Below the pieces are notes generated by a model. It worked only from the letters and a program-made list of their open reading frames with translations. It was not told the DNA's origin and searched no databases. 64,000 bases of DNA from an uncultured Oscillospiraceae bacterium (GTDB taxonomy: Bacteria > Bacillota > Clostridia > Oscillospirales > Oscillospiraceae). The stretch lies in contig CAJUNA010000027.1 in assembly GCA_910587645.1 (NCBI GenBank), positions 1 through 64,000 of the forward strand. The letters are read 5' to 3'. This document shows, piece after piece, positions 42,078 to 51,677 of this stretch (position 1 is its first letter; each line of letters starts with the position of its first letter). Made by a program: the position numbers and the translations under genes.

Positions 42078-43457
42078 ATCAAGACAAAGCGATTCACAAA
42101 CCAGCCAACCCATAGCGTATTTTTTGCATATGGCTATGCGCTGGGAGAGTTTGGATTCACTTTTTTCCTGTTTTTTGTTTCGTACTATCTGATGGTCTAT
42201 ATGACCGACATTCTTCAGCTTCCGATGAAGCTGGCGGCGGTGCTTTACAGTGGCGTGCAATGGCTGGAAGCGATAACCATGATCGGCGCAGGAATTTATA
42301 TCGACCGGTTCCCTCGTAAAAACGGGCGATTCCGCCCCTGGATGGTAATTGGCAGCGTGATCCTTCTGGCGGGTATGGTGCTGTTCTACACTGCGTTCCA
42401 AATTCCAGTGTGGGCAAAGGCGGTCGTTTTTGTATTAGCTTACCTGGCGGCCTATTGGGGGTATAACCTGATGTGGGTGGCCTACCGGTCTTTGCTGGGG
42501 TCTCTTGGGCGGAATGCACAGGATACCATCATGCTCAACAGTGCCTCCGCGCAGATGGGGTCTGTGGCTGGACTGTGCTTCAGCTTTGTCTGTGTACACC
42601 TGCTCAACGGCTTCTCCACCCCCGAAAGAGGGTATACCATGTCCGCCCTGATCTACGGAACCGTGATCGTAGGGTGTATGCTGGTAGTCAGCCGCATTAC
42701 AAAGCCTTTTGATAACGGGCACCTATGTGCCCGGGAACCGGCGCAGAAGCCTGTCCGCCTGCGGGATATGGTCAAAGTATTTTCACCACCGATGCGTGTC
42801 TTTTTTCTCGTCATTACCCTCCGGGAAGCAGCGTCCACCATCTTACCCTCCCTGCTGGTCTACTATTTCACCTATGTAATGGGAACCCCAGAGCTGATGG
42901 GCACATATCTGTCTGTCATTACCTTTTCCGGGCTGATCGGACACTTCCTGGGGCGCAGGCTGGCAAATATTTACGGTAAAAAGCCTATGTTCATCATTGG
43001 TTCACTGGCAGCCTGTATCTGCATCCTGATGATGGGCTTCACATCTGGCGCGCCGCTGGCGTTCCTGGTCCTGGCAGCGGTGAAAGCATTCTTTGAAATC
43101 TTTTCCGGTGCCTTTATCCCGGCGTTTATGATGGAAATTGCTGATTACAACGAACATACCATTGGTGTGCATGCCAGAGCTTTCACCACCTCCATCGGTG
43201 GGACCGCACTGCGCTGTTCCCAGATTTTGGGCGGAGCTGCCGCGTCCTTTGGCCTAGTCGCCATCGGGTATTCCAGCGGCGCGGCGGTAACGCCAGAAAT
43301 CGCCTCCGGTATTTCTAACCTCATGATCTATGGCAGCACGGGGATTATCCTCGCCAGCGTAGCTGTTATGCTGTTTTACAAAGTGGATCCGGCTGTGATG
43401 CGGGAAATTTATGAGCAGCGGACCCGGCTGCTGGAAAACGAGGGCGTATCCTCATAA
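42078..43457 (+). CDS. GPH/MFS-type transporter, copy 2, with anomalous start
   Basis: GPH-like transporter related to its neighbour (VAYRSLLGSLGRNAQD, MEIADYNEHTIGVHARAF). The first canonical start codon in frame is ATG 42192. The frame is open back to 42063 and encodes the family's expected TM1 (SVFFAYGYALGEFGFTFF), so translation must begin earlier. Upstream there is only AAGGGGGG followed eight bases later by ATC (42078). Alternatively the ATG at 42059 would join the frame if the six-G run had five. Either a rare start codon, a frameshift, or a sequencing error in the G run explains this. From 42078 the product is about 459 residues. Confidence 0.8.
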   Translation: MKTKRFTNQPTHSVFFAYGYALGEFGFTFFLFFVSYYLMVYMTDILQLPMKLAAVLYSGVQWLEAITMIGAGIYIDRFPRKNGRFRPWMVIGSVILLAGMVLFYTAFQIPVWAKAVVFVLAYLAAYWGYNLMWVAYRSLLGSLGRNAQDTIMLNSASAQMGSVAGLCFSFVCVHLLNGFSTPERGYTMSALIYGTVIVGCMLVVSRITKPFDNGHLCAREPAQKPVRLRDMVKVFSPPMRVFFLVITLREAASTILPSLLVYYFTYVMGTPELMGTYLSVITFSGLIGHFLGRRLANIYGKKPMFIIGSLAACICILMMGFTSGAPLAFLVLAAVKAFFEIFSGAFIPAFMMEIADYNEHTIGVHARAFTTSIGGTALRCSQILGGAAASFGLVAIGYSSGAAVTPEIASGISNLMIYGSTGIILASVAVMLFYKVDPAVMREIYEQRTRLLENEGVSS

Positions 43458-43478
43458 AAACATGAAAAGGAGACAACT

Positions 43479-46427
43479 ATGGCCTATAAAAAGCTCTGGC
43501 TGAATATCAACGGCGCGAACCGCATGGTGGTATTTGATCTGGAAAAGGATACCCTTTCGGATGTCCTTCGCCGGATTGGATTAACCGGCGTAAAGATCGG
43601 GTGTGGTACCGGCGTATGCGGCGTGTGCTCTGTCCTAGTGGATGGCAAGGTGGTACGAAGCTGCACAAAAAAAATGAATACCATCCCTGAATTTGCCAAG
43701 ATCGTTACCATTGAGGGCGTTGGCACGCCCATGCACCTGCACCCACTACAGCAGGCGTTTATCTACTACGGCGGCGTACAGTGCGGCTTCTGTACCCCCG
43801 GCTTCATCGTTTCCGCCTATCAGCTGCTTCAGGAAAACCCCAGCCCCAGCCGGGACGAGGTGCGGGCTTGGTTCAAGAAAAACAGAAACTACTGCCGGTG
43901 TACAGGCTATAAGCAGATCGTAGATGCAGTCATGGCTGCGGCAAAGGTCATGCGTGGCGAAGCGTCCATGGAGGACATCACGTTCCACAATGAGAGCTGC
44001 GGCGGAGAGTTCTACGGCTCCACGCTGCCGCGCCCCAGCGCGCTGGGCAAGGTAACCGGCACCCTGGACTACGGCGAGGACATGAGTTTGAAGCTGCCCG
44101 GCGACCTGCTCCATGTTGCGCTGGTTCAGCCCCGGGTGACCCACCACGCCAATATCCTGCGCATCCATACGGAGGAAGCGGAGAAAATGCCCGGCGTGGT
44201 GAAGGTCATTACCGCCAAGGACATTTACGCCGCAGGAGGCAATAACCTAATCAATCAATATGTAGCCCATCCCCGCTCCAAGATTACTGCCCCCACCCGC
44301 CCTGTCCTCAGCGAGAAGAAAATTCTCCGTTGGGGGGATGTCATTGGCCTTGTGGTGGCCGATAGTGTAGAACATGCCCGGGCAGCCGCCAAGAAAGTGC
44401 GGATGGAGTACGAACAGCTTCCGGAGTACATGAATCCGCTGGAAGCAGCAGCCCCCGGCGCGGTGGAGATCCACCCCGGCTATCCGAATATGTTCATCAC
44501 CCAGCATACCGCCATGGGAGCGGACGCAGATGAGATCATACGCAGTTCCGCTCACGAGGTTTCCGGCCGGTTCAAAACCTCCCGCCAGCCCCACCTGAGC
44601 ATGGAGGGCGATATTGTTATCGCCTACCGGGACGAGGACGGGAAGCTGACCATTCAGTGCAAGACCCAGGCGGTCTATCCCAACTTAATGACGATTGGAA
44701 AGGGCATCGGCGTACAGGAAAAGGATCTCCGTGTGATGCAGCACGGCGCAGTAGGCGCCAGCTTCGGCTGGTCCATCGACCCCTCGTCCTTCGCGCTGGC
44801 CGGAGCGGCCTGCGTGATTACCGGCAGGCCTGTTTCCCTGGTCATGAGCTGGGAGGAACATCAGCATTACGCTGGGAAACGCTCCTCCATGTATACCAAC
44901 TGCCGCCTGGGCTGTGACGAAAGCGGAACGCTGACGGCGCTGGAATACGATCTGGCGGTGGATCATGGCGCGTATGTGGAGGGCGCGGATTCTATCATGA
45001 CCAAGTACATGCACTTCGGCGTGCCATACCGCATTCCCAACGTGCGTGGCGTTGTACGGATGGTGACAACCAACCATAACCATACGACCGCATGGCGCGG
45101 CTACGGCATCCCTCAGGTCAGCACGGCCATGGAGGGGCTGATGGATATGATGGCGGAAAAGCTGGGAATGGATCCCTTTGAATTCCGTTATCAGAACATT
45201 CTCAAGGAGGGGGATGTATCCGTCTGCAACGAAACCTTTGACTGTACGCAGTACCAGCGGATCATGGATATGGCCCGCCCCTATTACCACCAGTGCAAAG
45301 CGAGGGCAGAAAAGGATTCCACGCCAGAACTGAAACGGGGTGTCGGCATTGCCCCCATGTTCTTCATTCCCCTGGGCAGCAACAAAGACAAGGCCGAAGC
45401 ACGGCTGGAGATCAAGGCGGACAACAAGATCTATGTCTACAACACCTACCATGAGATGGGCCAGGGCGGCGACATCGGCAGCCTGGCCAGCGCCCTGGAA
45501 GCCCTTAAGCCCATGGAGGTAAAGCCAGAGGATATCGTCCTGGATATCAACGATTCCCAGGACTGCCCTAACAGCGGTATTTCCGCTGGCAGCCGCTCCC
45601 ATTTCATGAACGGCGGCGCGATCCGGGAAGCCGCGAATCTGATGCTGGCGGCTATGAAAAAGCCGGACGGAACCTACCGCACATACGAGGAGATGGTGGC
45701 AGAGGGGCTGGAAACCTCCTTCCTGGGACATTTTACCATCACCCCGCAGGACTATGTGAAGATTGATTACAGCACCGGCCTGGGCGGCCGGCAGCCCAAG
45801 CCCATGATCGGTTTCTGTGTGGCGGAAGTAGGCGTGGATACCACCACCGGTAAAGCAAAGGTGCTCAGCGTCAAGGCCTGGGCCAACTGTGGCAAGATCG
45901 CCAACCGTCTCTCGGCAGAGGGCCAGGTCTACGGCGGCTACGCCCAGAGCATCGGCTATGCGCTGACGGAGGACTATGACGATGTGAAGCGCCACGGCAA
46001 CATCATCGGCGCGGGCCTGCCCGCGATTGACGAGATCCCAGACCAGATGGAAGTGGTCTGGATCGAGGATGATCCTTGCCCTGCTGGTCCTTTTGGCTCC
46101 AACGGGTTGTCCGAGTGCTTCTTTTCCGGCGAACACAACGCCTTCCTCAACGGCATCCATGACGCCGTGGGGGTACGGATTTACAGTATCCCCGCGCGGC
46201 CAGAACAAATCAAGGCGGGCCTGGAAAAAAACGCAGCCGGTGAGATATCTCCTGCGCCCTATTTCCTGGGTTCCGATTTCTACGATGAGCTGGAGGAGCT
46301 GATGGATACCCCTGTACCTTCGGACTGGGTTGCCCGGCTGATTGCATCCATGTCCGCTGGAGATAACAGCAAGCTTACGGCGGCAGAAAAAAAGAAGGAT
46401 GAGACGAAGGGCATCGTAGAGCTGTAA
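43479..46427 (+). CDS. Mop-type molybdenum hydroxylase (aldehyde oxidoreductase-like), single chain
   Basis: 982 residues. A plant-type 2Fe-2S domain (C42, C47, C50, C62) and an all-helical 2Fe-2S domain (C102, C105, C139, C141; QCGFCTPGF, CRCTG) are joined directly to the molybdopterin domains, with no FAD domain. This is the architecture of Desulfovibrio aldehyde oxidoreductase, which it resembles over the whole length. The catalytic Glu is retained (GSNGLSEC, E879). The family hydroxylates aldehydes or N-heterocycles using water, passing electrons to a partner. The electron partner is probably the protein encoded next. AAGGAG precedes ATG 43479. Confidence 0.93.
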   Translation: MAYKKLWLNINGANRMVVFDLEKDTLSDVLRRIGLTGVKIGCGTGVCGVCSVLVDGKVVRSCTKKMNTIPEFAKIVTIEGVGTPMHLHPLQQAFIYYGGVQCGFCTPGFIVSAYQLLQENPSPSRDEVRAWFKKNRNYCRCTGYKQIVDAVMAAAKVMRGEASMEDITFHNESCGGEFYGSTLPRPSALGKVTGTLDYGEDMSLKLPGDLLHVALVQPRVTHHANILRIHTEEAEKMPGVVKVITAKDIYAAGGNNLINQYVAHPRSKITAPTRPVLSEKKILRWGDVIGLVVADSVEHARAAAKKVRMEYEQLPEYMNPLEAAAPGAVEIHPGYPNMFITQHTAMGADADEIIRSSAHEVSGRFKTSRQPHLSMEGDIVIAYRDEDGKLTIQCKTQAVYPNLMTIGKGIGVQEKDLRVMQHGAVGASFGWSIDPSSFALAGAACVITGRPVSLVMSWEEHQHYAGKRSSMYTNCRLGCDESGTLTALEYDLAVDHGAYVEGADSIMTKYMHFGVPYRIPNVRGVVRMVTTNHNHTTAWRGYGIPQVSTAMEGLMDMMAEKLGMDPFEFRYQNILKEGDVSVCNETFDCTQYQRIMDMARPYYHQCKARAEKDSTPELKRGVGIAPMFFIPLGSNKDKAEARLEIKADNKIYVYNTYHEMGQGGDIGSLASALEALKPMEVKPEDIVLDINDSQDCPNSGISAGSRSHFMNGGAIREAANLMLAAMKKPDGTYRTYEEMVAEGLETSFLGHFTITPQDYVKIDYSTGLGGRQPKPMIGFCVAEVGVDTTTGKAKVLSVKAWANCGKIANRLSAEGQVYGGYAQSIGYALTEDYDDVKRHGNIIGAGLPAIDEIPDQMEVVWIEDDPCPAGPFGSNGLSECFFSGEHNAFLNGIHDAVGVRIYSIPARPEQIKAGLEKNAAGEISPAPYFLGSDFYDELEELMDTPVPSDWVARLIASMSAGDNSKLTAAEKKKDETKGIVEL

Positions 46428-46454
46428 CAAACAATACGCAGTATCCTGCGTTGC

Positions 46455-46486
46455 GCCGCCCCGCCTGTCTATACAGGCGGGGCGGC
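46455..46486 (+). promoter_or_regulatory. GC-rich hairpin between the Mop-type gene and the Fe-S/flavin gene
   Basis: GCCGCCCCGCCTGT (46455-46468) and its perfect complement (46473-46486), loop CTAT. No T run follows, so it is more likely an RNA-stability or attenuation structure than a simple terminator. Confidence 0.5.
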
Positions 46487-46544
46487 TGCCGCACAATGTA
46501 AATTTCATGGATAGAACCGCAGGAAGTGGGAAAGGAGACAGCAT

Positions 46545-48710
46545 ATGGAAAACGAACTTTCATGCAACGAGATCGAGCAGAGATGCATTCATGGCAGAGA
46601 CGCGCCGTGCAGCTTGGCCTGCCCGTTTCCATGGAATGTGCGGGACTTTTTGGGCAAAATAAAAAAAGGCAGCTTCAACGCGGCCTTTCATCTATACCGG
46701 GATGCGGTAGGTTTCCCGGAGCTGGTATGGAGAATCTGTCCGGCAGCCTGTCAAGGCGCTTGCCGGGAGGTGTTGGGGCAGCCAGTGGACATGCCTGCCC
46801 TGGAACAGGCATCCCTAGCCTACGCCCGCTCCACGAAACCGGTCCAGTACAACCTCCCGGCCAAGGCGGAGCGGATCGCCGTTGTAGGGGCGGGCCTTTC
46901 CGGATTGTCTTGCGCCCTCCGGCTGTCACTTCTTAATTACAGCGTATCGGTTTTTGAACAAAAGGACCGGATCTGCGCTGGGCTAGAGCGGGATATTCCC
47001 AGGGAAGTCCTGGAGCCTGCGGTGATGAAAGAATTTCAAACCACCGTCTGCCAGTTCCATCTGAACCACCCTGTTGCCAGCACGGAGGAATTGGCGTTTG
47101 ACGTGATCTACCTGTCATCGGGGGTTGCGCTGGAGCGCGAAGCCTCCCATATCTTCCACAGCCCGGCAGGGCTTTCCCCGGTGGAAGAGCTGGTGGAGGG
47201 GGCCAGGGTGGCGGATTCCATTACATGGTTTTTGAAAACCGGCAGACCAAAACCGTCTCAAACGGCAACTCCCGGCGGGGCCGGCTGGCCGGCACCGGGC
47301 TTCAACCGTCCAGTCCTCTCCAAAGGAGAAGCACGGCAGGAAGCCGGGCGGTGCACCCTGTGCGATTGTTCCGCCTGCATGGAAAACTGTGTCCTGCTGC
47401 GGCAATATGGGCAGACACCCCGGGATCTGTCCAAAGATGTCGGGCTGGCACTAAATGTATTTCCGGAGACACAAGGCCGGGCAGGAATGCGGGAAATTGG
47501 CGCTTGCAGCTTTTGCGGGCTTTGCAAACAGGTGTGCCCATCCCAAATAGATATAGGCGCATTCCTTCTCCGCTCCAGGACGGAGTTGTGTACCCGCGGA
47601 CTGCTGCCACCAGCCCACCACTCTTTTTGGATGCGGGACATGGCGTTTTCTAACGGCCCCCAAGCGGCAGTGTTCCACATGCCGCAGGAGAAATGCGAAT
47701 ATTTATTTTTCCCGGGCTGTCAGGCGGGCGGATCTGACCCCCGCTATGTGACGCTGACATATCGGAAGTTGTTAAGCCAACATCCAGGGACCGCCTTGCT
47801 GCTGCGATGCTGCGGCGCACCGGCCCTGTGGGCCGGGGACGCGGTGTGTTTTCAGGCGGAACATAAAATATTACGCCAATTCTGGGAACGGGCAGGACAT
47901 CCGGTGCTCTTGGTATCCTGTCCGTCATGTCTCCGGATATTTCGGGAGTACCTGCCGGAGATCCCAATACAGAGCGTCTATGAGATGCTGGAGCTTCCAT
48001 CCAGAAACGAGCCGCTGGAGCCAGCAGCGGTATTTGATCCCTGTTCCAGCCGGGGATTCCCCGCACTTCAGTCGGCGGTGCGTGCGCTGGCACAGCAGTG
48101 CGGTGTCCAACTGGAGGAGCTCAAGTACAGCAGAGACATGGCCCAGTGCTGTAGCTGGGGTGGGCACGGCTCTACGGTCAACCCATTAGTGGCCAAGGTA
48201 CAGGCCCAGGAACAGGCGGAGCAGAGCGGGCTTCCCTATATCACCTATTGCACAAACTGCCGGGATATTCTCTCCGCCCAAGGAAAAACCTGCCGTCATA
48301 TTTTAGACTTGACGGCAGGCATCAACGAAGGATTCCGCCCACCACCTACTGCCACCGCCCGAAGGAACAACCGCAGGGCCTTGAAGTGGGAGCTTCTGGA
48401 GACGTATCCGGCGGCGGAGGGCAGCCGCGCGAAGGAGGAAGCCATGCTGAAATTGGTTATGGACAGCCGTACCGCTGCCCGGATGAGCGAGGACCTCATC
48501 CTGGAAGAGGATCTGGCTCAGGCGATCGAGACATGTGAAAAAGAACAGAAATTCCTAGTGGACAGGGCGAGCGGACACCGGATATGCCACCTGAAGATCG
48601 GCTATGTCACCTACTGGACCGAATATGCAGATCACGGTGGAGATGCACGCGTGATTTACAACGCCTATTCCCACCGTATGGACATCAAGGGGGAGTACAC
48701 CGGCGGATAG
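46545..48710 (+). CDS. Flavin / multi-Fe-S electron-transfer protein of the pyridine nucleotide-disulfide oxidoreductase/dicluster type
   Basis: 721 residues. N-terminal GltD-like Cys set (C7, 14, 22, 26, 65, 69, 73), an FAD motif VVGAGLSGLS (113-122) with a shortened flavin domain, two ferredoxin-like clusters (CTLCDCSACMENC and CSFCGLCKQVCP), then HdrB-like CCG segments (CCGAPALW, CSSRGF, CCSWGG). I recall this fusion as the DVU_1558-type partner of Mop enzymes (not searched). It probably takes the electrons from the Mop-type hydroxylase. AAAGGAG precedes the ATG. Its 3' end overlaps the convergent ligase gene by 26 bases. Confidence 0.87.
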   Translation: MENELSCNEIEQRCIHGRDAPCSLACPFPWNVRDFLGKIKKGSFNAAFHLYRDAVGFPELVWRICPAACQGACREVLGQPVDMPALEQASLAYARSTKPVQYNLPAKAERIAVVGAGLSGLSCALRLSLLNYSVSVFEQKDRICAGLERDIPREVLEPAVMKEFQTTVCQFHLNHPVASTEELAFDVIYLSSGVALEREASHIFHSPAGLSPVEELVEGARVADSITWFLKTGRPKPSQTATPGGAGWPAPGFNRPVLSKGEARQEAGRCTLCDCSACMENCVLLRQYGQTPRDLSKDVGLALNVFPETQGRAGMREIGACSFCGLCKQVCPSQIDIGAFLLRSRTELCTRGLLPPAHHSFWMRDMAFSNGPQAAVFHMPQEKCEYLFFPGCQAGGSDPRYVTLTYRKLLSQHPGTALLLRCCGAPALWAGDAVCFQAEHKILRQFWERAGHPVLLVSCPSCLRIFREYLPEIPIQSVYEMLELPSRNEPLEPAAVFDPCSSRGFPALQSAVRALAQQCGVQLEELKYSRDMAQCCSWGGHGSTVNPLVAKVQAQEQAEQSGLPYITYCTNCRDILSAQGKTCRHILDLTAGINEGFRPPPTATARRNNRRALKWELLETYPAAEGSRAKEEAMLKLVMDSRTAARMSEDLILEEDLAQAIETCEKEQKFLVDRASGHRICHLKIGYVTYWTEYADHGGDARVIYNAYSHRMDIKGEYTGG

Positions 48711-49800
48711 CAGTAGGCGGCAGCAGCGCAACGCCCCGCTTCGCAGATCCCTGGCATTCCAGCGCGGATACCGGGATTGTCCGCACTTCATAGGCAGGAA
48801 AGGCGCTGTTCAGACGGCGCGCGGCGCGCGCCGTCTCCCCAACGACGGACACTTCTAGCACACCCTCCCCAAATCGTGCGGAAAAGTCCCGCACATCATC
48901 CAGGCCAAACAGCAACTCATCCAGCCAGTAAATGGGGACGGGCTTGTCCAGCTCGGCTATCCGGCCAAACACCGCATCCAGGCAGCCATCCGGCCGCAAG
49001 AGACCCAGATCCCCGGTTCGGTAGCGGATCAAGGGCATGGCTTCCCGCTCTAGTGTGGTGAGGATGATTTCTCCGCTGGAAAGCGTCTCCAACAGGACAT
49101 CTGGCCGCACCTCCATGGCTCGCCGGCGAGGCGTCTCCACAGCACAGCCAAGTCCACTCTCTGTCAGGCCGTAGTGAACGTAGACCTGGCACTGCCAGCA
49201 GCGGGCCACCGTATCTTCCAGGGGGGCAGCAATATAGTCCGCAGACAACAGCACGATATCCGGCCGCAGGCTGCGGTCTGTCAGGGCAAGGCGGCGCATC
49301 TGTGCAGGAATGCCGATAAGCACCTGAGGACAGATTTCCCGGCAAAAGCGGGCCGCATCGTGGAAATCAGAAATGGCCCCGTAGACGTATGGAACCGCTC
49401 CGAAACGGCGAAGTCCCTCCGACAGAAGGCTGCACAGCCCATCGGGGGCGTTTCCGGGCATAAAAATGGCAACGGCATCACCGCTGCCACAAAGGGCACG
49501 CATGCCGTGGTGAAAAAAGTCAATGGTTTTTTCCAGATCGCCTTCCGTAAAGGCCAGCCGTTTATGAGGGCCGGTGGTACCGGATGTGGCAAGCGTCACC
49601 ATGCGGCGCACCTTGGAGGGGTGGCAACAGAGCATATCCGCCCCCCGCAGGGACAGATCCTCCGCCGTCACCATGGGAAAACCGGAAAGCTGCCGGAGAT
49701 CCGTCAAGGGAGTCTCCGGCAGCGCGGTATAGAAGGAACAGCTCCTTCGGGCGTAGGCAATCTGCTGGTTTAAGAGCAACAGCGTTTTTTCCATATCCAT
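48685..49800 (-). CDS. AMP-dependent ligase-like protein (DVU_1553-type)
   Basis: 371 residues, shorter than usual acyl-CoA ligases (500 or more). The P-loop TLATSGTTGPHKR, the YGLTESG motif with the adenylate-binding residues and the hinge-region YRTGDLG are present, as in phenylacetate-CoA ligase relatives. The C-terminal domain is small, so CoA transfer is uncertain and adenylation of a cofactor or protein is possible. It overlaps the methyltransferase gene end by about 31 bases (ATG 49800 or 49794). It is the last gene of the trs-like block. Confidence 0.82.
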   Translation of the reverse strand: MDMEKTLLLLNQQIAYARRSCSFYTALPETPLTDLRQLSGFPMVTAEDLSLRGADMLCCHPSKVRRMVTLATSGTTGPHKRLAFTEGDLEKTIDFFHHGMRALCGSGDAVAIFMPGNAPDGLCSLLSEGLRRFGAVPYVYGAISDFHDAARFCREICPQVLIGIPAQMRRLALTDRSLRPDIVLLSADYIAAPLEDTVARCWQCQVYVHYGLTESGLGCAVETPRRRAMEVRPDVLLETLSSGEIILTTLEREAMPLIRYRTGDLGLLRPDGCLDAVFGRIAELDKPVPIYWLDELLFGLDDVRDFSARFGEGVLEVSVVGETARAARRLNSAFPAYEVRTIPVSALECQGSAKRGVALLPPTAIRRCTPP

Positions 49801-50396
49801 ATGCCATACCCTGCCTTTGCCTGTTTTAATATCTGCAAATCCCCCGGGGACAGGAGATCCCCCGCCGTACCCTGTAGTACCGCCTGCAAAAACATGCTGC
49901 GCAAGCCGGTGGTATGATCCTCAAAGGAGCAGAGGGTGAACCGCTCTTGAAAATAAGCATACAGCCCGCCAGCAGGGCAAACACGCCTGACCATGGGGCT
50001 GTGGTGGAGTGTGACTCCCTCCGCTTGGGAGAACATATCTGCAATGACGGCTGTTCCTCCCGGCACCAGAACCCTGGCAAGTTCCCGGACAGACGCTTCC
50101 GGCTGGCACAGGGAAAAAACGCACTCCATAATAGTGGTTTCACAGCTCTCGTCCGGCAGCGGAAGGTCCTCCGCCCGCCCGGCCAGGATCCGGGCTCCCT
50201 CCACCGGTGGGAAGCGGCCCGGCTCCGGTTCCACGCCGGTCACATCGCGCCCTTGGCCCAGCAGATAGGACAGCAAAACACCACAACCACAGCCAATCTC
50301 CACAATCCGGCCGTCCTGCGGCAGCTTCCCCGCAATCACGGAAGGGTGGCAGGGGCTTAATTTTCCGCCTGCGCGGCAGTCAGGTAATTGGCACAA
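49770..50396 (-). CDS. TrsM-like SAM-dependent methyltransferase (DVU_1556-type)
   Basis: Motif I RIVEIGCGCGVLLSYL and ALVPGGTAVIADMFS identify a class I methyltransferase. RAGGKLSPCHPSVIAGKLP at the start is like the family's PGG...LT opening. The frame is open to ATG 50468, but that would overlap the radical SAM gene by 112 bases. TTG 50396 (behind AAGGAATGG) is a more sensible start, giving about 208 residues. Both ends overlap neighbours, showing tight coupling to the radical SAM and ligase genes. Acceptor unknown. Confidence 0.75.
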   Translation of the reverse strand: MCQLPDCRAGGKLSPCHPSVIAGKLPQDGRIVEIGCGCGVLLSYLLGQGRDVTGVEPEPGRFPPVEGARILAGRAEDLPLPDESCETTIMECVFSLCQPEASVRELARVLVPGGTAVIADMFSQAEGVTLHHSPMVRRVCPAGGLYAYFQERFTLCSFEDHTTGLRSMFLQAVLQGTAGDLLSPGDLQILKQAKAGYGIWIWKKRCCS

Positions 50397-51658
50397 AACG
50401 GCTTCACCATTCCTTTGTTGTAAACATGCAGGCTGCACCGGTGCAGCCGTTCGATATCCAAGTTCCACGCATCTTGAAATGCCATGGCGGTAATAGTAAA
50501 GCTGCGGGTTCTGAGCAGCCGGAGGAAAGCGTTCATATCCAATGCTTTTGGATCATTCAGCGGTCCGGCATCCTCCCCGTCTTGGGACGAGCCTCGCTGC
50601 CAGCGGCGGGCAATATAGTCCCGATTCTGCTCCGCCGTGCTCACGGCCCCCTGTCTGGAAACCGGCAGCGGCTTCACGCCGCAGCAGCATGGACTGGCCA
50701 GCGCGCTGATGTGAAAGCCGCACAAGGGATGGTCGCAGCAGGAAGGCTGGAATACATCAAGGGATAGGCCGGTTTGACGGCAGATACCGTCAATCAGCTC
50801 GTCCAGGGTGATGCGCATGCCATCCTGGGGCACCACCGGATAGCGCCCGAAGTGGGAGACCGGCTGGAAATGAACACCCCGCACAGCCGGAGACAGGGAC
50901 GCGCCCAGCCGGATAATCTCCCCCAGCATTTGGTCGTTGACGCCCCGCACTACGGTGGGAACCAGCGTAACACCCGTCCGCACCCGGTTGCAGTTTTCAA
51001 TGGCGCGCATTTTCTCCTCATAGAGCTTCGCCCCCCGCAGCGCCTCATACACCTGGTCCGATACCCCGTCAAACTGCAAAAATACGATGGAAAGTCCGGC
51101 TTCCGCCAGACGGGCCGCATATTCCGGCTCTCTGGCGAGCCGTAGGCCATTGGTGTTCAGCTGGATTGTTTCGCAGCCCTGTTTTCGGGCATAGGCAATC
51201 AGCTCTGGCAGGTCATCCCGCAGGGACGGCTCACCGCCGGAAAGCTGAAGCAGCGGCTTCCCACACTGCCGGAGGATGTCATCTACAGCGCGTTTCAGCT
51301 CGTCCAAGGGCGGATCCTCTGCCATCCCGCCGCCATTGGCAAAGCAGTACTGGCAAAAAAGATCGCACCGCCGCGTGACCTCCAGCAGGACACAACAGGT
51401 TCCTTGTCCATGCTCAGGGCAGATGCCGCAGGCGGAAGGACAGTATAGCCCCTCCTCCGGCCCGAGGGGTTTGGCGTTGGCGGTCCACTGGTCAAACGGC
51501 ACCTTTCCGCGCCATACTGGTACGGAAAAGGCCCCATGGCTGGGGCAAGATTTCTGGAGAAATACCGCGCCAGCTTCTTCCTCGCGGCAAAGCTGCGCCT
51601 TGACCGGCCTCAGGCAGACAGGGCAGACAGAACGCGTGTCTCGAAAGGGCTTGCGCAT
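50357..51658 (-). CDS. TrsS-like radical SAM protein
   Basis: 433 residues from ATG 51658 behind GGAAGGAAA. An N-terminal zinc-ribbon-like part (CPVCLRP, CPSHGAF) precedes the radical SAM motif TRRCDLFCQYCFA, then LQLSGGEPSLRDDL and QLNTNGLRL. The C-terminus has more Cys (PSCCDHPLCGF, ASPCCCGVK), suggesting auxiliary clusters. It resembles the COG1964 group that includes tetraether synthase. NCBI describes TrsS as a radical SAM (seleno)protein (recollection); no in-frame TGA is used here. Coupled to the methyltransferase by a 40-base overlap. Confidence 0.85.
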   Translation of the reverse strand: MRKPFRDTRSVCPVCLRPVKAQLCREEEAGAVFLQKSCPSHGAFSVPVWRGKVPFDQWTANAKPLGPEEGLYCPSACGICPEHGQGTCCVLLEVTRRCDLFCQYCFANGGGMAEDPPLDELKRAVDDILRQCGKPLLQLSGGEPSLRDDLPELIAYARKQGCETIQLNTNGLRLAREPEYAARLAEAGLSIVFLQFDGVSDQVYEALRGAKLYEEKMRAIENCNRVRTGVTLVPTVVRGVNDQMLGEIIRLGASLSPAVRGVHFQPVSHFGRYPVVPQDGMRITLDELIDGICRQTGLSLDVFQPSCCDHPLCGFHISALASPCCCGVKPLPVSRQGAVSTAEQNRDYIARRWQRGSSQDGEDAGPLNDPKALDMNAFLRLLRTRSFTITAMAFQDAWNLDIERLHRCSLHVYNKGMVKPFCANYLTAAQAEN

Positions 51659-51677
51659 TTTCCTTCCTTCTTTCCCT

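Noticed and set aside
44685-46544. 619-codon antisense frame across the Mop-type gene
   Set aside because: The sense frame aligns throughout with a molybdenum hydroxylase, so the antisense frame is not coding.
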